Shown here: positions 1 to 9,122 of the stretch, piece after piece | Position numbering within the stretch: position 1 is the stretch's first letter | Layout of the letters: every line of letters starts with the position of its first letter | Source: Campylobacter jejuni | Lineage (GTDB): Bacteria; Campylobacterota; Campylobacteria; Campylobacterales; Campylobacteraceae | Length of the DNA: 64,000 nt | Direction: 5' to 3' | Assembly (NCBI RefSeq): GCF_001457695.1 | Contig: NZ_LN831025.1 | Location: forward strand, 1,426,001-1,490,000 | Made by a program: the position numbers and the translations under genes | The notes under the pieces: generated by a model | The model's database searches: none | Told to the model about the DNA's origin: nothing | Seen by the model: the letters and a program-made list of their open reading frames with translations, nothing else

Positions 1-168
1 AAAAACTGCTCTTGCTTTAATCAAGGCGTTTTCTTTAAAAGTTTTTCCATTTTCTTCAATCTCAAAAGGCATTAAAACTTCATCAAAGGCATAAATTTCA
101 AAATCTTTCAAAATTTCTTTAAGTTCTAAAACCTTATGCTTATTGCTCGTAGCTAGGATAATCTTCAT
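1..168 (-). CDS. rdgB: XTP/dITP diphosphatase RdgB, N-terminal part (truncated by window)
   Basis: The first 56 codons of a minus-strand gene whose remainder lies outside the window. The ATG is at 168-166 and the protein begins [20 protein letters not shown]. The ATSNKHK stretch is the nucleotide-binding start of the Ham1/RdgB family, which hydrolyses dITP and XTP to the monophosphates and so keeps deaminated purines out of DNA. In C. jejuni this gene (Cj1374c) diverges from the cmeG efflux gene, as here. Identity rests on the N-terminal motif and on synteny; the rest of the enzyme cannot be checked. Confidence 0.85.
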
Positions 169-303
169 AACAAAAGCTCCAAAATAATATCAAAACAAAA
201 ATATGATTTTATAAAATTTATCCTTGTGCGTAGCTTTTAAATATCAAATGATAAAACGATGTTAATCAATGCTTAATCCATTTCATAGTAAAATTATCCT
301 AAT

Positions 304-320
304 TTAAATTTCAAATTTAA
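304..320. promoter_or_regulatory. 17-bp perfect palindrome ahead of cmeG
   Basis: TTAAATTTCAAATTTAA is a perfect 8-1-8 inverted repeat ending one base before the cmeG ribosome binding site (AGGAA at 322-326). A possible -10 element, TAAAAT, lies at 289-294, which would put the palindrome at or just after the transcription start. It could be an operator. No regulator is assigned, and in such AT-rich DNA chance is a real alternative. Confidence 0.4.
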
Positions 321-333
321 TAGGAAATTGATA

Positions 334-1629
334 ATGCTAAATAATGTCTTACCCTTATCTTTCATAGTTGGAACAAGATTTTTTGGGCTTTTTATAGTTT
401 TGCCAGTTTTAAGTCTTTATGCTTTAAAACTTGAAGGTGCTAATGAATTTTTAGTGGGACTTTTAGTTGGTGTTTATGCCTTAACCCAAATGATTTTACA
501 AATGCCTTTTGGGATTTTAAGTGATAAAATTGGTCGTAAAAAAACCATGCTCATTGGACTGATTATTTTTATAATAGGCTCTTTAATCTGCTCTTTTGCG
601 GAAAATATCTACATCATGCTTTTAGGGAGAATGCTCCAAGGTGCAGGGGCCATTGGAGCAGTAGCTACAGCAATGATAAGTGATTTTATCACAGAAGAAA
701 ATCGTGGTAAAGCCATGGCGGTAATGGGTTCTTTTATAGGACTTAGTTTTGCAGCCTCTATGGTCATTTCTCCTCTAATGAGTGCAAAATGGGGTTTATC
801 TAGCCTTTTTGATCTTAGTGCGGCTTTGTCTCTTTTATGTATAATTTTACTTTATACCGTTGTACCTAAAGAAAATAAAATCACTCATGAAAATGAAAAA
901 ACTCCTTTTTTTCATCTTATTAAACAAAAAAATTTAGCCCTTATGAATCTTACTAATTTCATGCAAAAAATGCTTATGAGTATAGCATTTTTAAGTATTC
1001 CTATTATTCTAGTAAAACATTTAGGCTTTGCTTCTGATAAACTTTGGATTGTTTATAGCGCTTCTATGGTAGCAGGTTTTATCGCTATGGGCTTTGCTGG
1101 AAGTTTAGGCGAAAAAAGAGGTTTAGCTAAACAAATTTTACTCTTAGGAATTGTTTTTTTCATACTTTCTTATCTTTTTTTTACTTTTAGTAATTCTATT
1201 GATTTTTTTATCATAGCAGTTGTGATTTTTTTTATAGGTTTTAATTTACATGAGCCTATTATGCAAAGTTGTGCATCAAAATTTTGTAAAGTTCATGAAA
1301 AAGGTGCAGCATTAGGGTTGTTTAATGCTTTTGGATATGGTGGAAGTTTTATAGGTGGTATTATCGGAGGGATATTTTTACATCTAGATACCTTAAATCT
1401 TTTAGCTATTATTTTAGTAATTTTAGCTCTAATTTGGCTTGTGGCATTATTTTTCTTAAAAAATCCAGCTGATTTTAAAAACCTTTATCTACCTTTAGAA
1501 ACGCCTTTAAATTTCAGTACTTTTGGTGAAAATTTAGGGGTTGTAGATATTTATAAAAACTCTAAAAATCTTGTTGTTAAATTTGATAGCAAACTTACAA
1601 GTAAAGAAGAATTAGAAGGCAAATTATGA
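334..1629 (+). CDS. cmeG: MFS multidrug efflux transporter (CmeG)
   Basis: A drug:H+ antiporter of the major facilitator superfamily in the inner membrane. About twelve hydrophobic segments are visible, with the family motif A (SDKIGRKK) in the first cytoplasmic loop after helix 2 and a second-half loop GSLGEKRG. A cytoplasmic tail of about 45 residues follows the last helix. The open frame can begin at TTG 328, but the ATG at 334 is preferred because AGGAA lies 7 bases before it and the protein then starts MLNNVLPLS (431 aa). The C. jejuni orthologue Cj1375 is known as the efflux pump CmeG. Its stop overlaps the next start (ATGA at 1626-1629), so the two are co-translated. Confidence 0.88.
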   Translation: MLNNVLPLSFIVGTRFFGLFIVLPVLSLYALKLEGANEFLVGLLVGVYALTQMILQMPFGILSDKIGRKKTMLIGLIIFIIGSLICSFAENIYIMLLGRMLQGAGAIGAVATAMISDFITEENRGKAMAVMGSFIGLSFAASMVISPLMSAKWGLSSLFDLSAALSLLCIILLYTVVPKENKITHENEKTPFFHLIKQKNLALMNLTNFMQKMLMSIAFLSIPIILVKHLGFASDKLWIVYSASMVAGFIAMGFAGSLGEKRGLAKQILLLGIVFFILSYLFFTFSNSIDFFIIAVVIFFIGFNLHEPIMQSCASKFCKVHEKGAALGLFNAFGYGGSFIGGIIGGIFLHLDTLNLLAIILVILALIWLVALFFLKNPADFKNLYLPLETPLNFSTFGENLGVVDIYKNSKNLVVKFDSKLTSKEELEGKL

Positions 1630-2435
1630 AAAAAATATTATTTTTATTCTGTTCTTTTTTTCTAGCTTTTGCAAAACCAAGTCTAGAGATACCCAAGCTC
1701 TCAAAACAAGCAAAACAAAACTTTATTTTAGAAAATGTCAAATTTAATTATAATGGCACAATATATAAAATTTTTATAGCTAAAAACAAGAATGAAAACT
1801 CAAATTATAAATATAAAATCATTTATTTACTCGATGGAAATGCCTTTTTTCCTCTTTTTTTAAATCTTTTCAACACTCCTGTCAAAGAAAATCTTTTAAT
1901 TATTGGAATAGGTTATGATAATAATTTAGCTTTTGATACACAAAAACGCACTAAAGATTATACGCCTACAACAAATTTAAATAAACAAGGTGGAGGTAGT
2001 AAAGAATTTAGAAATTTCTTAACAACCCAACTCATCCCTTATATCAACAAAATGTATCCTATTGATTTTAGCCATCAAATTCTCTTTGGACATTCTTTTG
2101 GAGGACTTTTTGCCATTGATACACTTCTTTATGATAGTAAGATTTTTAGTCATTATTTTATTATTTCACCTTCTTTATGGTGGGATAATAGTGAGTTTTT
2201 ACCTAATATCATAAAATTACAAACTTGCCCTAAAATTTACATCGGATTAGGTTCATTGGAAACAAATTCAAGTATTATCAAAGGTGTAGCTAAGCTCAAT
2301 GCTCAAAAACTTAGCGAAAAAATATCCAAAGAAACTAATTGTAAAACTCATTTTAAACTTTTTAAAAATGAAACTCATGGAAGTGTCATATCTAAAGCTA
2401 TGCTGTGGATGAAAAAGCTTCTTGATCTTAATTAA
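1626..2435 (+). CDS. cee: Periplasmic enterobactin esterase (Cee-like alpha/beta hydrolase)
   Basis: A 269-residue secreted hydrolase of the esterase D / IroE type. Residues 1-16 form a signal peptide (MKKILFLFCSFFLAFA). The nucleophile elbow GHSFGG puts the catalytic serine at 157, and His251 in ETHGS is the likely catalytic histidine. The orthologue Cj1376 is Cee, the periplasmic trilactone esterase that opens ferric-enterobactin so its iron can be used. It overlaps cmeG by 4 bp, so the pair forms one transcription unit. Its 3' end overlaps the converging iron-sulfur gene by 8 bp, with no room for a separate terminator. Confidence 0.85.
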   Translation: MKKILFLFCSFFLAFAKPSLEIPKLSKQAKQNFILENVKFNYNGTIYKIFIAKNKNENSNYKYKIIYLLDGNAFFPLFLNLFNTPVKENLLIIGIGYDNNLAFDTQKRTKDYTPTTNLNKQGGGSKEFRNFLTTQLIPYINKMYPIDFSHQILFGHSFGGLFAIDTLLYDSKIFSHYFIISPSLWWDNSEFLPNIIKLQTCPKIYIGLGSLETNSSIIKGVAKLNAQKLSEKISKETNCKTHFKLFKNETHGSVISKAMLWMKKLLDLN

Positions 2436-4089
2436 TCATTGCTTTTATCATCACTTTTGCCTTGCAATCTGCACAGCAATAAAGTGTTTTGATTTTATTC
2501 TCATCATTACCAAATTTAGGTTTCATTAAATTGGCTATTTTTTCTACGGCTTTTTTGGTCGCAAATTCTTTACCACATTCTATACAGGCAAAAAGCTCAT
2601 CTTTTGCCATGGTTTGATATTCAAAATAAGAAGCTCTAAACTCCATTCCACTACGAAATAATTTTAAAGTATCTTTTTCGGCACAACTTAACTCACAATA
2701 CCCACAAGTCGTACAAAGAGAAGCATTGAATTTCAAAGCATTTTCTTGTTTATCAGCGATTAAAGCTCCTACATTACAGGCACCAACGCAAGAAAGACAA
2801 AGCGTACAGGTGTTAGGATTGATTTCTACCTTACCATAACGCAACCATTCGCCACTTTCTATACTACCAAAATCTTCATTTTTTATCATTTCTTGCATTC
2901 TTTTGGCAAAATTTTCTCTTGTAGTTAAGGTGTTATTATGAAAATCATATTTTAAATCTTGTATGAATTCTTGCTCTTTTAAAACATTTTGCAATTCTTT
3001 TTCATCTTTAGCAACAAAAATAGCTTTTTTTTGAAATTTTCTCTCAAAAAAAGTATTTAAAAGCGTAATGGCTTCATTGCTACCACGAGATACAAAGTCC
3101 GTATAAAAAACCAAATTTGCACCACTATTTTGCAAAAGTGTTAAAAAATGCATAGAAGAAAGCCATTTTTCACCCTCTATCATAAAGGGTAAAACATCTT
3201 TTGGTAAAGCAAGATTTAAATTTTCTAAAGACATTTTTTTAGGAATGATTAAAATTTTTTTATCTTTATAAAACTCGCAAAGGATAAAAAAACTTTCTCT
3301 TGGCATAGGAGCATAATCAAGCGATCCGCTAGGACACACGCTAATACATCCTCCACAACCCAAACAATCCACTTGAGAAAATTCCAAATGTTTATTTTCA
3401 TCATCTTTTAAAATCGCCACAGTAGGACAAATTTCAGCACATTTTGCACAATGCTCACTGCGTCTTTCGTGGTATTGACACACGCTAGCATTATAGCTAA
3501 TATAAGTTTTATAAGGATATTTTGGACTTTTGCTTTGTAAAAACTCAAGCAATACTTCAAGATTTTCAAAATTTAAAAGATTATAACATCCACTTTGTCT
3601 TGTAAAATCTTTACGCACAACGCTTAAATCTTCAGCTTTAAAAAGTAAAAAATCAAAATCTATTTCCACTTCTTCGCCTTGATTTTTAACCACAGCACAA
3701 AGCTCCCCTACACTTCCAAAAACAGCTAAAATTTCTGCACTACTTAAAGCAATAACCTTAAATCCATGTTCTTTTAAAAACTCTACGGTTTGAGTATCAC
3801 TATCTACTAAAATCAAACGATTTTGCACTTCTTTGCTTTGTTCTAAATCAAGCCCTAAATCATAAACACTAGCTCTTGCTTCATAAAGCGTTAAAACATT
3901 TTTACTTTGCTCTAAAATTTCATCTTGAGAATTTTTAAGATAAAAATTAATCTCAGGGGCATAAATTTGTGCTTTTTGATTTTTATCATTGCAAATTAAT
4001 ACTTCTTTATCATTTATCTGATCTAAAATTTCAATAGCATCAGGCAAAGGGATTAAAACATCATTTTTTATATAAACAAAATCTTGCAT
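2428..4089 (-). CDS. Multi-[4Fe-4S] ferredoxin-like protein (Cj1377c type)
   Basis: A 553-residue cytoplasmic protein without signal peptide or membrane segment. It carries four ferredoxin-type clusters in two pairs: CAKCAEICP and CLGCGGCISVCP at about residues 215-255, then CTLCLSCVGAC and CTTCGYCELSC at about 430-470. A C-terminal CIECG and CCADC pair may bind a metal. The N-terminal 200 residues match nothing I can name. In epsilonproteobacteria this gene lies near selenocysteine or formate dehydrogenase genes; here it diverges from selA. A role in electron transfer or maturation of the selenium-dependent formate dehydrogenase is inferred only. Confidence 0.75.
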   Translation of the reverse strand: MQDFVYIKNDVLIPLPDAIEILDQINDKEVLICNDKNQKAQIYAPEINFYLKNSQDEILEQSKNVLTLYEARASVYDLGLDLEQSKEVQNRLILVDSDTQTVEFLKEHGFKVIALSSAEILAVFGSVGELCAVVKNQGEEVEIDFDFLLFKAEDLSVVRKDFTRQSGCYNLLNFENLEVLLEFLQSKSPKYPYKTYISYNASVCQYHERRSEHCAKCAEICPTVAILKDDENKHLEFSQVDCLGCGGCISVCPSGSLDYAPMPRESFFILCEFYKDKKILIIPKKMSLENLNLALPKDVLPFMIEGEKWLSSMHFLTLLQNSGANLVFYTDFVSRGSNEAITLLNTFFERKFQKKAIFVAKDEKELQNVLKEQEFIQDLKYDFHNNTLTTRENFAKRMQEMIKNEDFGSIESGEWLRYGKVEINPNTCTLCLSCVGACNVGALIADKQENALKFNASLCTTCGYCELSCAEKDTLKLFRSGMEFRASYFEYQTMAKDELFACIECGKEFATKKAVEKIANLMKPKFGNDENKIKTLYCCADCKAKVMIKAMIN

Positions 4090-4166
4090 TGTCTTCCTTA
4101 ATCTCTTTAAAACATCATTTTATAAATTCTATGTTAAAATAACCAAATATTTTCTTAAGGCTTAAG

Positions 4167-5489
4167 ATGAACAAATTTAGAACTTTTCCACAGATTAACA
4201 CTCTTATTGAAGATGAGAGTTTAAAATCCTATCCTTTTTATATCAAAGCATTTTTTTGTAAAAAAGTTGTCGCAAAACTAAAAGAAAATTTTTCCCAAGA
4301 TGAAATTTCTAAAGATAAACTACTTTTAGAAATCAAAAAAGAAATCAAAACTTTTTACCGCAAAGATTTACAAAGTGTGATTAATGCAAGCGGAGTGGTT
4401 ATACACACAAACCTTGGTAGAAGTGTAATCCATGAAGAACTTTATGAAGCGTGTAAAGATATCATTTGTAATTATTCTAATGTAGAGTTTGATTTAGAAA
4501 ATGGAAAAAGAGGCTCTCGCTATGCTTTGGTGTTGGAAAAACTTAAAATGCTTTTTGAATGCGAAGATGCTTTAGTAGTCAATAACAACGCTGCGGCAGT
4601 TTTTTTAGTGCTTAATTCTCTTTGTTATGATAAAGAAGTCATAAGCTCAAGAGGAGAACTTGTAGAAATTGGCGGAAGTTTTCGTGTGCCTGAAGTGATA
4701 AAAGCTGCAGGTGTAAAGCTTTGCGAAGTTGGAACTAGTAACAAAACACACTTAAAAGACTATGAACAAGCTATCGGTGAAAATACCGCTCTAATTTTAA
4801 AAACCCACAAGTCTAATTTCGCTCTTATGGGTTTTCACAGTGAAGTAAATATAAAAGATCTACATGAACTAGCAAAAGAAAAAGGGCTTTTGAGTTATTA
4901 TGATCTAGGTTCTGGCTGGTGTGAAAATTTAAATGAAAAGCTGATTAAAAATGAACCTAAAATCAAAAAACTCGTACAAGAATGTGATATTTTAAGTTTT
5001 AGTGGAGATAAACTTTTTGGTAGTGCGCAAGCAGGCATTATACTTGGAAAAAAAGAACTCATAGAAAAACTTAAACAAAATCAACTTTTAAGAATGCTAA
5101 GAGTGGATAAATTAACCCTATCTTTTTTAAACGAAAGCTTAAAAGCTTATTTGCAAAAAGATTATAAAAAAATTATTACCTTAAAACTTTTAAATGATGA
5201 CTTATCCTTTATAGAAAAAAAAGCTTTAAGAGTGCAAAAAGAATTAAATTTTCAAACCCAGCTTAAAAAAAGCAAAAGTTTAGTAGGAGGAGGTTCTATG
5301 CCTGATAAAAGTTTAGATACTTATATACTAACTTTTCAAGGAGATGCTTTAAAACTACAAACTCGATTTAGAAAAGAAAATATTATAGGACGCATTGAAA
5401 ATGATGAATTTGTTCTTGATTTTAGAACTATACGAGAAAATGAACTTCAAAAACTTATTCTTACAATCAATCAAATGGAAAACTTATGA
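4167..5489 (+). CDS. selA: L-seryl-tRNA(Sec) selenium transferase SelA
   Basis: A PLP enzyme that converts seryl-tRNA(Sec) to selenocysteyl-tRNA using selenophosphate. Its length of 440 aa is slightly below the usual 460. The GVVIHTNLGRS stretch (about 77-87) is typical, and SFSGDKLFG places the PLP lysine at 282. The ATG follows a short palindrome, CTTAAGGCTTAAG (4154-4166), that contains the AAGG ribosome binding site. The stop overlaps the selB start by 4 bp. The known client in C. jejuni is formate dehydrogenase. Confidence 0.95.
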   Translation: MNKFRTFPQINTLIEDESLKSYPFYIKAFFCKKVVAKLKENFSQDEISKDKLLLEIKKEIKTFYRKDLQSVINASGVVIHTNLGRSVIHEELYEACKDIICNYSNVEFDLENGKRGSRYALVLEKLKMLFECEDALVVNNNAAAVFLVLNSLCYDKEVISSRGELVEIGGSFRVPEVIKAAGVKLCEVGTSNKTHLKDYEQAIGENTALILKTHKSNFALMGFHSEVNIKDLHELAKEKGLLSYYDLGSGWCENLNEKLIKNEPKIKKLVQECDILSFSGDKLFGSAQAGIILGKKELIEKLKQNQLLRMLRVDKLTLSFLNESLKAYLQKDYKKIITLKLLNDDLSFIEKKALRVQKELNFQTQLKKSKSLVGGGSMPDKSLDTYILTFQGDALKLQTRFRKENIIGRIENDEFVLDFRTIRENELQKLILTINQMENL

Positions 5490-7291
5490 AATCTGTTATT
5501 ATAGGAACTGCAGGACATATTGATCATGGAAAAACTTCACTCATTAAAGCTTTAAATGGTTTTGAAGGCGATAGTTTAAAAGAAGAACAAGAAAGACAAA
5601 TCACCATTAATTTAAGTTTTTCAAATCTTAAATTAAAAGATAAAAACATTTCTTTTATCGATGTTCCAGGACATAAAGATTTGGTTAAAACTATGGTAAG
5701 TGGAGCTTTTGGCTTTAGTGTTTGTTTATTTGTCGTAGATATTAACGAAGGTTTAAAAGAACAAAGTTTAGAACATTTAGAAATTTTAAAAATTCTTGAT
5801 ATTAAAAATATCATTTTAGTGCTTAGCAAATGCGATCTTTGTGAAAATATAGAGCAAAAAAGTGTAGAAATTTTAGAAGAGTTAAAAAATTTAGATTATC
5901 CCATTTTAAAAGTATTTCGCACCAGTATAAAAAATAATCAAGGCATAGAAGAATTAAAAAATTATCTTTATACCATAGAAAACAAAGAAAACGAAGAAGA
6001 GCTGATTTTTCATTATTATATCGATAGAGTTTTTTCTCTAAAAGGCATAGGAACCGTCGTTACAGGCAGCTTGAATGAAGGAAGTATCACTTTAAATGAA
6101 AAAATCATCTGCTTAGACACTCAAAAAGAACTCATTGTTAAAAATATACAAAATCACGATATCAATCTAGAACAAATCAAAGCTTGTAACCGTGTGGCTT
6201 TGAGTTTAAATTGTGATTATAAAGAGTTAAAAAAAGGTTATTTGCTAAGTAAAAAAGGTTATTTTAAAGCCTTTAAAGAATGCGATGCTTTAGTTAAAGC
6301 AAAAAATTTACAAAATATCAAAATGATTTTTTGCGTGGGTTCAAGACAAATAGAATGCAAAATAAATATATTAAAAAAACTAGAAAATGATGAATTTTTT
6401 GTGCATTTTAGTTTTGATAAAAATGTATTTTTAAGTTTTGATGAGGCTTTTATTTTATTACAAAACAATCGTGTTATAGGCGGTGGTAAGGTTTTAAATC
6501 CTTTAAGCGAACCTTTAAAAAAAGAACAAAAAAATAAATTTTTAATGTTTTTGAAAAATAAAGATTTTAAAGCAGCTTTTTCTTTCTTAAAAGACGCACA
6601 TAAATATGGTTTTGGTTTGCTTTCAAGCTATCAAAGATTTAAACTCTCTCATCAAAAAGCATTGAAATTAGCAAAAGAATTAAATCAAGTATTTGTCGAT
6701 GAAAAAAATCTTAATATATATCATTTACAAAGCCTAGAAGAAATTAAAAATTTCATCAAATTCATACTTGAAAAAAATCCTTATGCCATGCTTTCAGCAC
6801 ATTCTTTAGCTTTAAGGATTACTTGGGCAAGTGAAAATTTTTGCGAACTTGGGCTTAAAGAGATGTCAAATTTATTGGATTTTCAAAATGGAATTTATTT
6901 TAAAAAAGGCATAGATTTTGAAAAACTTCAAGAAAAAAACAATAATCAATTATATGAAATTTTAAAAAAACAAGGTATTAAACCCGAAGCTCCTTATAAT
7001 CTTTATGATTTTTTAGAACTTGATAGAAAAAGCGGGGACAATATACTCAAAAAACTTACCCAAAAAGGCTTGGTTGTAAGACTTTCACACAATCTTTTTA
7101 TAGAAAAACAAGCTCTTGAAAAACTTATGCAAGAATGTTTAAATTTATTAAAAAATCAAAGTCTTGATGTGCAAAGTATGAAAGAATATTTTAATCTTTC
7201 AAGAAAGTATGCTATTGCTTATTTAGAATACTTAGACAAATTTCCTCAAGTAAGTAAAGAAGCTGAAAAAAGATTTTTAACAAACATTTAG
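5486..7291 (+). CDS. selB: Selenocysteine-specific elongation factor SelB
   Basis: A GTPase that delivers Sec-tRNA to recoded UGA codons, 601 aa and full length. The G domain shows GTAGHIDHGKTS at 7-18, DVPGHKD at about 59 and SKCD at about 112, the last being a variant of the usual NKxD. An EF-Tu-like beta-barrel region follows (TVVTGSL). The C-terminal 200 residues would be the winged-helix domains that bind the SECIS RNA. It is translationally coupled to selA through an ATGA overlap. Confidence 0.95.
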   Translation: MKSVIIGTAGHIDHGKTSLIKALNGFEGDSLKEEQERQITINLSFSNLKLKDKNISFIDVPGHKDLVKTMVSGAFGFSVCLFVVDINEGLKEQSLEHLEILKILDIKNIILVLSKCDLCENIEQKSVEILEELKNLDYPILKVFRTSIKNNQGIEELKNYLYTIENKENEEELIFHYYIDRVFSLKGIGTVVTGSLNEGSITLNEKIICLDTQKELIVKNIQNHDINLEQIKACNRVALSLNCDYKELKKGYLLSKKGYFKAFKECDALVKAKNLQNIKMIFCVGSRQIECKINILKKLENDEFFVHFSFDKNVFLSFDEAFILLQNNRVIGGGKVLNPLSEPLKKEQKNKFLMFLKNKDFKAAFSFLKDAHKYGFGLLSSYQRFKLSHQKALKLAKELNQVFVDEKNLNIYHLQSLEEIKNFIKFILEKNPYAMLSAHSLALRITWASENFCELGLKEMSNLLDFQNGIYFKKGIDFEKLQEKNNNQLYEILKKQGIKPEAPYNLYDFLELDRKSGDNILKKLTQKGLVVRLSHNLFIEKQALEKLMQECLNLLKNQSLDVQSMKEYFNLSRKYAIAYLEYLDKFPQVSKEAEKRFLTNI

Positions 7292-7339
7292 AAAATCATT
7301 ATAGAATTAAACATAATTTATTTAAAGGATTTATAAACT

Positions 7340-8050
7340 ATGAAAAAATTAAGTTTAATTCTTGCCTGTTCAGCATCTTTGTTTGCTGCAAGTAATTCAG
7401 AAATTAGTGATTTTTATTCAAAAAGCATTAAAGCACAATTTCCAAATGCTACCGTTAGTGTATCAAATCGTCAAAAGATTGGTAATACGGGTTTTGAAAG
7501 TGTTATTGTAAGCGTTGAATTAAATGGACAAAAACAAGAAAATATTCTTTTTACAAAAGATAGTCTTATTACCCCTGATCTTATCGACTTGAAAACGGGA
7601 ATTTCTTATGCTCAAGAATATGAAATGAAAAAATTTCAAGAAGCAAGAGAAAATTTTACAAAAAATGCTAAAGCTGTAGCACAAAAAGAAACCATGGTAA
7701 TAGCTTTGGGAGATAAAAATAAACCTGCAATTTATGTTTTTTCAGATCCTGAATGCCCTTATTGTAGAGAACATTTAGCTCAAATTGATGATGAACTTAA
7801 AAACTATCAAGTTAATTATATTTTAACTCCAGTACATGGAAAATCTGCTTTTGAAAAATCCGCTCTAATCTACAAGGAAGCAAAAAAAGCAAAAAATGAT
7901 AAAGAAAAAATCGCAATTTTAAACAAATACTATGATGCAAATATCAAAAATTATCCAAAAGTAAGCGATGCAGAATTAAAAGAAGTTTTTTCTTTATATG
8001 AAAAATATCGCTCATTAGGTCTTAGTGCTACTCCAACTATTATTAAATAA
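7340..8050 (+). CDS. Periplasmic thiol:disulfide interchange protein, DsbC-like (Cj1380 type)
   Basis: A signal peptide (1-17, ending SLFAA) is followed by an N-terminal DsbC-like region and a thioredoxin-fold domain with the redox pair CPYC at 139-142. The protein stops at residue 236 (ATPTIIK), straight after the cis-proline loop. The last strand and helix of the thioredoxin fold, which usually follow, are missing. It probably acts on disulfides of periplasmic proteins, as isomerase or reductase; substrates are unknown. The next gene starts 5 bases after the stop, so both are on one transcript. Confidence 0.82.
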   Translation: MKKLSLILACSASLFAASNSEISDFYSKSIKAQFPNATVSVSNRQKIGNTGFESVIVSVELNGQKQENILFTKDSLITPDLIDLKTGISYAQEYEMKKFQEARENFTKNAKAVAQKETMVIALGDKNKPAIYVFSDPECPYCREHLAQIDDELKNYQVNYILTPVHGKSAFEKSALIYKEAKKAKNDKEKIAILNKYYDANIKNYPKVSDAELKEVFSLYEKYRSLGLSATPTIIK

Positions 8051-8055
8051 ACCTA

Positions 8056-8586
8056 ATGTCTAAAATTACTTTAATTGTAAGCTTTTTTATAGCACTCTTT
8101 ATGAGTGCTTGCACCAATGCAACTTTCATACAAAGCTTTATTCAAACAAGTAATGAAGGCATTTTTATCAGATCACAAAAACAACAAAGTTTTAAAATTT
8201 CCTTTCAAAATCCTAGTCAACTTCGAACTACTTTGGATAGAGATTTGGCTTTAAAACTTAAAAATTTAGGCTTAAAAGAAGCAAAAGAGAATGCAGATTA
8301 TGAAATTTTAATCAATCTTATAGATATGAAAAAGCATTCTTATGCTCAAAAAATCACAACTTCAGCAAGATTTTTTTATGATTTTGATCCTTTGGAAAGT
8401 GATGGAGAATGGATGGTAGAAAACTACTATACTATGCAAGTTAATTTACAAATCAACTCTAAAAATCACAATTCTCAAAAAACAAGTCTTCTTGCAAGAA
8501 CAGCTTATCTTGGAAATAAAGAACGCTGTCAATTATCTTTAGAAAATAAAATTATAAATCAAATAGTGAGTTTTTTTTATTTTTAA
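8056..8586 (+). CDS. Putative lipoprotein (Cj1381 type)
   Basis: A 176-residue protein with a lipoprotein signal: a hydrophobic segment to residue 18, lipobox FMSAC and lipidated Cys19. The mature part has no motif I can name with certainty. Its pattern (a predicted conserved N-terminal strand, then LALKLKNLGL and ADYEILINL) loosely recalls the TraT family of outer-membrane lipoproteins, a guess from pattern only. It follows the DsbC-like gene within 5 bases and ends before a strong hairpin. Confidence 0.7.
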   Translation: MSKITLIVSFFIALFMSACTNATFIQSFIQTSNEGIFIRSQKQQSFKISFQNPSQLRTTLDRDLALKLKNLGLKEAKENADYEILINLIDMKKHSYAQKITTSARFFYDFDPLESDGEWMVENYYTMQVNLQINSKNHNSQKTSLLARTAYLGNKERCQLSLENKIINQIVSFFYF

Positions 8587-8594
8587 GAAAAGAC

Positions 8595-8620
8595 AATCAA
8601 GAGTATAAAGACTCTTGATT
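8595..8620. terminator. Bidirectional hairpin terminator between the lipoprotein gene and fldA
   Basis: AATCAAGAGT (8595-8604) pairs perfectly with ACTCTTGATT (8611-8620) around a 6-base loop. T-rich sequence on both strands flanks the stem. It sits between two converging genes and can serve both. Confidence 0.85.
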
Positions 8621-8630
8621 TTAAGAATTA

Positions 8631-9122
8631 TTAAGCAAAATAAGGTTTAATTTGTTCTACCCAAGCATCAATTCTTGATTCAGTTTGATCTTCTTGATTA
8701 TCATTGTCAAGAGCAAGTCCAACAAATTTACCATCTACAACCGCATCGCTTGCTTCAAATGTATAACCATCAGTTGAAACTTCTCCTACCAAATTTGCAC
8801 CTGCATCTTTTAAATTTTGAGCTAATTTACCCATGCCACCACAAAAAGTGTCAGAATAACTTTCACTATCACCCATACCAAATACAGCTACAGTTTTTCC
8901 ACCAAGACTAAGCCCTGAAAAATCAAAACCATCCCAATCATCTTGTAAATCACCACTTCCCCAAGTTGAAGTTCCACAAATTAATTTATCGTAAGAATTC
9001 ATTTTAGCTGCATCAATATCTGAGATATTAAAAACATCACTAATTCCAAGTTTTGAAGCAATTGTATTAGCCGCTCCTTCTGTATTTCCCATAGCACTAC
9101 CATAGATTACTGCTACTGACAT
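8631..9122 (-). CDS. fldA: Flavodoxin FldA
   Basis: A long-chain flavodoxin of 163 aa, a cytoplasmic FMN electron carrier. In Campylobacter it is the acceptor for pyruvate and 2-oxoglutarate oxidoreductases and feeds electrons towards complex I. The FMN phosphate loop YGSAMGNTE (about 7-15) and the STWGSGDLQDDW segment of the isoalloxazine site are visible. Its ATG shares one base with the stop of the upstream gene (TAATG at 9124-9120), and AAGGAG precedes it. Confidence 0.95.
   Translation of the reverse strand: MSVAVIYGSAMGNTEGAANTIASKLGISDVFNISDIDAAKMNSYDKLICGTSTWGSGDLQDDWDGFDFSGLSLGGKTVAVFGMGDSESYSDTFCGGMGKLAQNLKDAGANLVGEVSTDGYTFEASDAVVDGKFVGLALDNDNQEDQTESRIDAWVEQIKPYFA

Noticed and set aside
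328-333. TTG at 328 as the start of cmeG
   Set aside because: The ATG at 334 has a better placed AGGAA site and gives a normal transporter N-terminus.
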